From positions 36,541,283-36,605,282 of the forward strand of contig CM053331.1 in assembly GCA_028583605.1 (NCBI GenBank): a stretch of DNA of 64,000 nucleotides. Reading direction: 5' to 3'. The stretch is from Dastarcus helophoroides (lineage: Eukaryota; Arthropoda; Insecta; Coleoptera; Bothrideridae). The number at the start of each line of letters is the position of its first letter. The first letter of the stretch is position 1. The notes below the pieces were generated by a model. It was not told where the DNA came from. It saw only the letters and a list, made by a program, of their open reading frames with translations, and made no database searches. Position numbers and translations under genes: made by a program. This document shows, piece by piece, positions 57,121 to 64,000 of the stretch.

Positions 57121-59200
57121 ACTGAAAATCTTGAAAAATAGACTGATTTTAGATGTTTTTTTTGTCATTTCGACTTTTTTTTAAAGAATTCAACTTTTTT
57201 TTGAAGATTGAATTTTATGACGAGATGATGAGATTTTGTTTTGAAAATTTCGAGCCTTTCTGAAAATTTCGACTCTTTTTTTAAGTTTTTTAATAGCTTT
57301 CACAATTTTTTAATAGTTTGACCATTTTGAAGATTTGGACTTTTTTTTGGAAATAACGAATTTTGTCGAAAATTTTATTTATTTAGAAATTTCTACCATT
57401 TTTCAATTTGAATTAGATTTTTTGTTAAATGCGAACTATGTTAATACTTTTATTATTTTTTTTCTTAAAATTCAAAGTTCAAAATCTTGGTATTTTCTTC
57501 AAACCTACAAATATTTTTTTAAACTTTGATTCTTTCCAGAAACTTGGAAATGTTTCTAAAATTTTTGTGAAAAATGTCAGATATCGAAAATCTGAAATCT
57601 TGAGTTTTTTGAATTTGGAATTTTAATTCGAAATGTCTAGAAAAGTCTACATTTAGAATAAATAAACCATAATTATGACTATATTTATACTTAAAAATAA
57701 CCAGAATTTATTAAATAACATTTTTTTAAATATTTGCTTTTTTAGAAATTGAAAATTTCCAAACAAATAGTAGGATATGTTAATTCTTAACAAATTTACA
57801 CTGTTCGAACTCGAAATTTTTAGTTTTTTAAATCCTTAATTTTAGAAATAAGTTGACATTTACAATTACTCTCTGAATCCGAAGAAAAAGGAAGCTTTAA
57901 TTTCTAAATAAAAACCGTTTAAAGTTAAAATTCTCTAAAAAAAATCTCTAATTTCCAAAAGATAAAATCTATTAACAAAAGCTAATCACACTCAACATTT
58001 TGTTTTGAAACAAAATTCAAAAAATAAGCTTTGATATTTCCTGAAACTTTTAATGTTTTCTCAAAATAACCACGGGATCTTTTAAATTAAATATCTAGAA
58101 AGAAAGTCAAAATATTTTAAAGAACTCTGAATTTTGAATCAGTGCTAATGTAAAAATTTTGAAAAACTAAATTCATTAATCTTTTTTTTTATTTCGACTT
58201 TAATCTTGACATTTTTAAACTCTTTGTAAAAAGTTGCAAAAATTTTATAAATTTTCTGAAAATATGAATTTATTTAAAATGTCGTGATAAAAAGTAAATA
58301 ATTTCTTAGTTAAAGTTGAGATTTAATAACTAAGATAAAAATTTTAATGATTTTTTAAAAGTTTTCACTTGGAAGTAGAATTTTGGAGGATAAAGTCGAA
58401 TTTTTGAAATCTTAATGGAAATATAAACAAATTAACTTTATAACAAAAAATTTCGAAATTTTTTATTAAGTAAAAACTTTTTAAAAAAATTGGAAAATTC
58501 GAATTAAAGTGATCAAAAGTTATTAAATAAATCTTGAATTGTCCAACTTAAAAATGCTCAAGTTTTGTGTACAACTTAAAATTTATAAAAGAATCTACAT
58601 TTTAGACATTTTTTTAAAAGTTCAATCGCCATGCTAGTAAAATTATAGAAGAAATTCATGAAAATAATTTATTAAAAAATGTCTTCTCAAAATAATGGCT
58701 TATAAGATATTTTGATTTTTTAGTAAAGGGTCTAATATACAAAATTTTATTCAAACACCGAATTTAAAATATAAATTTTTAAATTCCAAAACTGTAAAAC
58801 TTTTACAACAAGATCCAAGTTTTTCTCAAAATTTGGTGTTAAATCTCGAAAAATTGCTTGTATAAATTTTCAGTTCTAAAAACTTGAATTTTTTTCTCAA
58901 AATGGGGAGTTTAAGCTTAAAAAACTTGCAAAATTTAACATTATTTTAATAGAATTTAAAAGATAAAATTGAAATCTCAAATAATGAAAAAAAGAAATTT
59001 CAAGAAGTTTAAAATTTCTTAGAAAAAGTCAAAATTTTGAAAAAAATACGAATGAGTTGAAGACAAAAATTTTAAGATTTAGGGAGAAAATTCAACAATG
59101 AACTCGAAATTTCAAGAACTTTTTTATTTGAAACTGTCATACTCCTGAATATTCTGAGTATAACCTAAAATCTATTTTTTTTTAATTTCGACTGAGATTT
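57121..59200. other. AT-rich interior of the hAT-like element
   Basis: Degenerate low-complexity sequence, first T-rich then mixed. No frame of note and no clear tandem period. Confidence 0.6.
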
Positions 59201-59793
59201 CAAAATGTTTTTTTGTTGTTGTTAATTGTGAGTTTTGGCCTGTTACTGCCATTTTTTGAGTATTTTACCTTTTTGGTGCGCCTTCTTTAGATTTTCGTTG
59301 TTGCCTAATTTAACATTTTGTTCACCTTTTAACATTGCTTGATTGTGCTTAAAATCCGGTCTCTAATAATAAGAAATGGCGCCAAATTTGAACAAAAAGA
59401 ACATCCTTGCATTTCAACACGAAAACAAAATGATCCAATAAAAATGGTTTTTAAAAAGGTCACACATCTGGAAAGTTCAGTTCTACCTAGTGTGAAGCCA
59501 GCCCCCCATGGTTACGGGCCTGATAATAATGTTAACTTTCTGATAATATTTCTCGATGTCAGATTCTAAAAAATGATAACTCAAAGAGCTCTTTAAGAGA
59601 GCTTATTGCTGAGCGGGAGGGAACAAGATGTCAGATGTCAAAACGCGTTAGAGTAACATTTGTTGTGTTTTTTAATCTTTCTTGGATTTAGGGGGCAAGA
59701 TTTGTATTTTAATTTTTGAAGATAACCAAGGACCTGTCCGTTTCACCAAAATTTTTAAGTAAGAATAGAAATAGGATTTAAAGAAATACTCAC

Positions 59794-59889
59794 CCTTATC
59801 CACTTCTGAAGAGCTCGGGGGCCTGCAGGTGTCATCAGGTAAGAATTCACATGGAGCATCAGAAGTTGCAGTGTGTCCACTTGAAGTAC
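59794..59889 (-). CDS. Class B exon (96 nt), tandem copy 1
   Basis: Acceptor ttttcag, donor gtgag, phase 1-1. Contains DAPCEFLPDDTC and RPPSSSEVDK. It is the last exon before a 6.8-kb hAT-like insertion (52686-59522), which therefore sits inside the next intron. Confidence 0.75.
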
Positions 59890-60144
59890 CTGAAAATGGA
59901 GGAAGCTCAGCTTCAGAGGCAAATAGGAGTTGTTCTATTTGTTTAGTTTTATTCATTTTTAGGTAAATGTTCACTGCTTTTTATTTATCTATTTATTTTT
60001 TATCATAACTGTTTTGTATTCCCACTTTTTATTTCATAAAGACTATATCACTGAAACATGTCGCAGGAGTAAAAAAAGAAAAAAATTATGAACATTCTTC
60101 AGGTGTAAATCAAAAAATTATAGAAATAATAATTTAAATCTGAC

Positions 60145-60183
60145 CTGTTTTATGGCTTCCCAAGGAAGATTTTTTACTGGAAA
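60145..60183 (-). CDS. Class A exon (39 nt), tandem copy 1
   Basis: Acceptor tatag, donor gtcag, phase 1-1. Reads SSKKSSLGSHKT. Confidence 0.72.
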
Positions 60184-60344
60184 CTATAAAAAATGAAATA
60201 TATTAAATATCAATGTCATACGGAAATGTAATGTTTAAAATGAAACATTAGGGTGGACACTCGCTGTGAGCATTCGTATGTAATGTCGTAGATTAGATTC
60301 TCATCTTGAAATGAGTATGAAAACAACTAATTTGATAACTGAAA

Positions 60345-60560
60345 TACAAATCTTATTCCTGAAACCAAGAAAAATTAAAAAATACAACAAAGGTTGCTCT
60401 AACGTGTTCCGACAGTCAATCTATAATCTTCAAATGTCGAAACGCGTTAGAGTAATCTTTGTTGTGTTTTATAATCTTTCTTGCTTTTAGGGGGCAAGAT
60501 TTGTATTTTAATTTTTGAGGATAACCAAGGACCAGCCCGTTCCACCAAAATTTTTAAGTA
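60345..60560. mobile_element. Palindromic MITE, junction of units 1 and 2
   Basis: Left arm to about 60420, right arm from about 60433. Centre gacagtcaatctataatctt. Confidence 0.8.
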
Positions 60561-60592
60561 AGAATAGAAATAGGATTTAAGGAAATACTCAC

Positions 60593-60688
60593 CCTTATCC
60601 ACTTCTGAAGAGCTCGGGGGCCTACAGGTGTCATCAGGTAAGAATTCACATGGAGCATCAGAAGTTGCAGTGTGTCCACTTGAAGTAC
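60593..60688 (-). CDS. Class B exon (96 nt), tandem copy 2
   Basis: Acceptor ttttcag, donor gtgag, phase 1-1. The peptide matches the copies at 61392 and 59794 (CEFLPDDTC, then RPPSSSEVDK). Confidence 0.75.
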
Positions 60689-60942
60689 CTGAAAATGGAG
60701 GAAGCTCAGCATCAGAGGCAAATAGGAATTGTTCTATTTGTTTAATTTTATTCATTTTTAAGTAAATGTTCACTGCTTCTTATTTATCTATTTATTTTTT
60801 ATTATAACTGTTTTGTATTCCCACTTTTTATTTCATAAAGACTATATCACTGAAACATGTCGCAGGAGTAAAAAAAGAAAAAAATTATGAACATTCTTCA
60901 GGAGTAAATCAAAAAATTATAGAAATAATACTTAAAGCTGAC

Positions 60943-60981
60943 CTGTTTTATGGCTTCCCAAGGAAGATTTTTTACTGGAAA
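60943..60981 (-). CDS. Class A exon (39 nt), tandem copy 2
   Basis: Acceptor tacag before, donor gtcag after, phase 1-1. Reads SSKKSSLGSHKT. The donor GTCAG is weaker than the GTAAG of the copy at 61742. Confidence 0.72.
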
Positions 60982-61136
60982 CTGTAAAAAATGAAATATA
61001 TTAAATATCAATGTCATACGGAAATTTAATGTTTAAAATGAAACATTAGGGTGGACACTCGCTGTGAGCATTCGTATGTGATGTAGTAGATCAGATTCTC
61101 ATCTTGAAATGAGTATAAAAATAACTAATTTGATAA

Positions 61137-61355
61137 CTGAAATACAAATCTTATTCCCTGAAACCAAGAAAAATTAAAAAACACAACAAAGGTCGCTCTA
61201 ACGTGTTCCGACAGTCAATCTATCATCTTCAAATGTCGAAACGCGTTAGAGTAATCTTTGTTGTGTTTTATAATCTTTCTTGGTTTTGGGGGGCAAGATT
61301 TGTATTTTAATTTTTGAAGATAACCAAGGACCAGTCCGTTCCACCAAAATTTTTA
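61137..61355. mobile_element. Palindromic MITE, junction of units 2 and 3
   Basis: Nearly identical to the copy at 60345. Confidence 0.8.
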
Positions 61356-61391
61356 AGTAAGAATAGAAATAGGACGTAAGGAAATACTCAC

Positions 61392-61487
61392 CCTTATCCA
61401 CTTCTGAAGAGCTCGGGGGCCTACAGGTGTCATCAGGTAAGAATTCACATGGAGCATCAGAAGTTGCAGTGTGTCCACTTGAAGTAC
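61392..61487 (-). CDS. Class B exon (96 nt), tandem copy 3
   Basis: Acceptor ttttcag, donor gtgag, phase 1-1. Contains GHTATSDAPCEFLPDDTC and then RPPSSSEVDK. It lies 799 bases from the matching exon at 60593, inside a tandem array of units that each carry one B and one A exon. Confidence 0.75.
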
Positions 61488-61741
61488 CTGAAAATGGAGG
61501 AAGCTCAGCATCAGAGGCAAATAGGAATTGTTCTATTTGTTTAATTTTATTCATTTTTAAGTAAATGTTCACTGCTTCTTATTTATCTATTTATTTTTTA
61601 TTATAACTGTTTTGTATTCCCACTTTTTATTTCATAAAGACTATATCACTGAAACATGTCGCAGGAGTAAAAAAAGAAAAAAATTATGAACATTCTTCAG
61701 GAGTAAATCAAAAAATTATAGAAATAATACTTAAGTCTTAC

Positions 61742-61780
61742 CTATTTTATGGCTTCCCAAGGAAGATTTTTTACTGGAAA
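61742..61780 (-). CDS. Class A exon (39 nt)
   Basis: Acceptor ctgtag before, donor gtaag after, phase 1-1. Reads SSKKSSLGSHKI. This is copy 3 of a tandem unit; its last codon (ATA) differs from the ACA in the other two copies. Confidence 0.75.
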   Translation of the reverse strand, partial: FPVKNLPWEAIK

Positions 61781-61931
61781 CTGTAAAAAATGAAATATAT
61801 TAAATATCAATGTCATACGGAAATTTAATGTTTAAAATGAAACATTAGGGTGGACACTCGCTGTGAGCATTCGTATGTAATGTAGTAGATCAGATTCTCA
61901 TCTTGAAATGAGTATAAATATAACTAATTTG

Positions 61932-62150
61932 ATAACTGAAATACAAATCTTATCTTCTGAAACCAAGAAAAATTAAAAAACACAACAAAGGTTGCTCTAA
62001 CGCGTTTCAACAGCCAAGCTATCATCTTCAGATGTCGAAGCGCGTTAGAGCAACCTTTGTTGTGTTTTTTAATCTTTCTTGGTTTTAGGGGGCAATATTT
62101 GTATTTCAGTTTTTGAAGATAACCAAGGACCAGTTCGTTCCACCAAAAAA
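61932..62150. mobile_element. Palindromic MITE after unit 3
   Basis: Best preserved copy: arms ctgaaatacaaatcttatct ... gctctaacgcgtttcaacag and their inverse, with a short centre gccaagctatcatcttcag. Confidence 0.82.
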
Positions 62151-62523
62151 AGTGATAAATTTTAGTTTTTTATAATGAATTGTACACGAAAATAAAGCAT
62201 CTATTCTATAAAATAGAGGAACGTCAAAAATGTATGAAAATAATTAAGCAACCTAAACTAAAACAGCAATCTAATAAATATAATTCACTTTAATTGTGTC
62301 AGTGCTCAAACAGTCAAAATTATTTGGTTTCGGAGCTTTGCAACAAAGAAAATAAGTCGCCATTGGTCATTATTTTGTGCACGAAATAAAATTGGAAGTT
62401 ATTACATTGCACCTAAATACTCCCAACAAGTGTCCGCTATTAGACTTTCATATAATTTCAACTGGAAACTGGAAAAATAAAGTTTTTGTTGAAGTAAGAA
62501 TAAAGATGTAGAAAACTACTTAC
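62151..62523. other. Intron between exon units
   Basis: Contains the block shared with 50655-50820. Otherwise AT-rich, with no exon. Confidence 0.5.
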
Positions 62524-62619
62524 CCTTATCCACTTCTGAAGAGCTCGGAGGCCTACAGGTGTCATCAGGTAAAAATTCACATGGAGCATCTGCTGCTGAA
62601 GTATGTCCAGTTGAAGTGT
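62524..62619 (-). CDS. Class B exon (96 nt)
   Basis: Acceptor ttttcag, donor gtaag, phase 1-1. The centre reads CEFLPDDTCRPPSSSEVDK, with two Cys seven residues apart. It is the rightmost exon found. It resembles the three B exons at 59.8-61.5 kb but is more diverged (GHTSAADAP in place of GHTATSDAP), so it is probably their older parent unit. Confidence 0.75.
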
Positions 62620-62771
62620 CTGAAAATAGAGAAAGCTCAAGCAGGAGCAAGTAACAAGTAATACTTGTTCTACTTGTTTAGATTTTATTTATTTTATGTA
62701 AATGTTTAATGGTTTTTATTTACTCATTTTGTATTATTACAGTATCTCCACTTTCATGAAGGCTATATTAC

Positions 62772-64000
62772 CAGTGGCGGCTGGTCTTAAAGAGCGCAAG
62801 AGCGCGCGCTCCTCGTGAAATAAGCGATCTATTACCTTCTATTTAATGTAAAAGTCTTGGATTTATCACATTTTTAAACACAAAATAATGATATACTAAT
62901 TAACTAATAATACTTGTGAGTGACTTGGAATAAAGTACTTAAACTTTTAATTCCATTATATTATATACTATAAGGAAATTGAAATACGTTGGTGCGCGCA
63001 GAATTATACACCTAGCGTAGCTGCCATGCGATGCCTATCAACGGCCTCCACGGGATACGGAGAAATAAACTACAGAACACCACGCTAAAGCTAGCCCGCG
63101 GTACGCCGCTCCGCGTTTATGCGATATTGCCAAATGGTACGAGTCAGAGTTTGAACTGTGTATTTATGGTTTATGATGCTAAATGCATAGGTACCGGCTG
63201 ATTTGATTGCGATTGCTAATTATGCCGCTTACAGGCCTAACTGCCAATAGTACGGCTATTCACAAAGAGATAGCAGTACCCATTCTAGGGTCTAATTATT
63301 AATTTGTAAATTTGGATTTAAACAATTTTGCTGAGAAAGTAATGAACACTTTATTTCTTTAAAAGGTCGTAGAGCGGATGTTGTTTAAAAAAATATTTTT
63401 TTGTGTTTTTGTAAAGTTTAATTAGAACTTTGTAATAAAACACATTTTATCTTCAAATGCAGTTCTCATGAAAAAGTGATATGCTTTTATTTCTATGAAA
63501 GCAAACAATTTTAATTAAGTAATCTAGAACCGTAACCAGATGCAACCGCACAGAGTACTTTAAGGGGCTCAGAAATGTCGATAATGATTTTTTTTTGTAC
63601 TCGATGAAAGTATTTTAAAGATGATAACCCAAAAATATTTTGGAGGCTATAAGATGTTATATAAATTTAATTCGTAAAAATACTATCAAGTGTCACAATT
63701 TTTGTTTCTCTTAAATTTAATACCTTGCTATGGCACTGGAGTCACCGAAACTCTTAACTATTAATATTTTCGCACAGGGCATCGAATTTCTATTTTTTCG
63801 TTCCGGGTTTTGGTTCTCGTTCCGGGAAAAAAATCATATCGGTTCCGTTCCGGTTTTCGTTCCGACAAAAATAGCGTTTTTGTCCGGTTTTCGGTTCAGT
63901 TCCAGCTTACTCATTTTTTAATTTTTTTTAATTTTTTATTTAAATTGATTTTCTAACATAATTCAGGATTTGTTCTCCCTCTTTTTAAAATATTACATCA
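62772..64000. mobile_element. Left part of a further hAT-like element
   Basis: Begins cagtggcggctggtcttaaa followed by gagcgcaagagcgcgcgctc, the same CAGTGGCGGCT start as the element at 20735. The eight bases before it (tatattac) would be the target duplication. The other end is not in the window. A GC-richer patch lies at 62990-63120 and a gttccgttccggtttt-type repeat at 63795-63905. Confidence 0.65.

Larger units (their letters stand above)
52686..59522. mobile_element. hAT-like non-autonomous element (6837 bp)
   Basis: Begins caggccggtaacca and ends tggttacgggcctg, flanked by the 8-bp duplication ataataat (52678-52685 and 59523-59530). Related blocks at 20.49 and 52.04 kb have atgttaacataatgttaac without an insertion. 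No transposase. The interior holds an array of about 441 bp and degenerate AT-rich sequence. Confidence 0.9.
59638..62150. repeat. Tandem triplication, 799-bp unit with one B and one A exon
   Basis: B exons at 59794, 60593 and 61392 and A exons at 60145, 60943 and 61742 are each 798-799 bases apart. Every unit starts with a right MITE arm (acgcgttagagtaa) and ends with a left arm (ctgaaatacaaatctta). Identity between units is high in introns as well as exons. Confidence 0.9.
1957..62619 (-). other. Large microexon gene (or gene cluster) with alternating A and B exons
   Basis: Not a family I recognise. About 37 small exons share one design: an AG acceptor (usually a T-rich tract plus cag or tag), a GT donor, length divisible by three and phase 1 at both ends, so any exon can be skipped or duplicated without shifting the frame. 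Class A exons (36-42 bases) encode a basic Ser-rich peptide of the form S-x-K-K/R-S-S-L/I-A/G-S-x-K. Class B exons (81-129 bases) encode Ser/Thr-rich peptides, most with C-T-C or similar and then K-P-P-S-S-S-E-x-E-K. No exon has a stop in the shared frame, except where noted. Exons mostly alternate B, A, B, A from right to left. No start exon, signal peptide or promoter is visible, so the 5' end is probably outside the window. Introns are filled with transposons and tandem repeats. Microexon genes with symmetric exons are known in other parasites and plant-feeding insects, but I infer only similar architecture, not homology. Whether this is one transcript or several cannot be decided here. Confidence 0.75.

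Overview
This is a eukaryotic, strongly AT-rich window with large introns, GT-AG splice signals and many DNA transposons. The closest recognisable proteins are an insect-type Tc1/mariner transposase and the C-terminal end of an insect-type non-LTR retrotransposon, so an insect genome is the most likely source. The order cannot be fixed from the sequence. There are no bacterial operons, no CRISPR array and no RNA gene that I can support.

The main find is on the minus strand. From about 62.6 kb down to about 2.0 kb I can place some 37 very small exons, each with an AG acceptor and a GT donor. Every one has a length divisible by three and both ends in phase 1. They fall into two alternating classes. 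Class A (36-42 bases) encodes a basic, serine-rich stretch like 'S-x-K/R-K/R-S-S-L/I-A/G-S-x-K'. Class B (81-129 bases) encodes a Ser/Thr-rich stretch, usually with a Cys-Thr-Cys-like pair followed by 'K-P-P-S-S-S-E-x-E-K'. The order is largely B-A-B-A. I read this as part of one large microexon gene (or a cluster of such genes) that grew by exon-pair duplication. Its function is unknown. The 5' end lies beyond the right edge of the window, and the 3' end may be near 2.1 kb.

The introns are packed with repeats. Positions 1-1690 hold a 452-bp dimeric hairpin satellite. Positions 3.6-13.8 kb hold a 102-bp minisatellite split by a DD41D Tc1/mariner element (4269-6500) and a hAT-like element (6520-9974). 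Two further DD41D elements lie at 14127-16360 (frameshifted) and 17077-19309 (intact). Other hAT-like non-autonomous elements with 8-bp target duplications lie at 20735-24525 and 52686-59522, a probable one at 31194-37487, and a partial one from 62772 to the window end. Tandem arrays of about 595, 211, 360 and 554 bp occupy 24.65-28.3, 30.0-30.8, 44.1-45.5 and 45.5-48.2 kb. A purine tract of about 1.3 kb lies at 41.14-42.48 kb. Two 5'-truncated LINE copies sit head to tail at 48.42-49.48 kb.

A palindromic MITE family is scattered through the introns. In 59.64-62.15 kb three 799-bp units, each with one B and one A exon, are bounded by it. Exon gain (tandem units, segmental copies, an in-exon 30-bp duplication) and exon decay (a frameshifted A exon, a B exon without acceptor) are both visible, so this locus appears to be turning over quickly.
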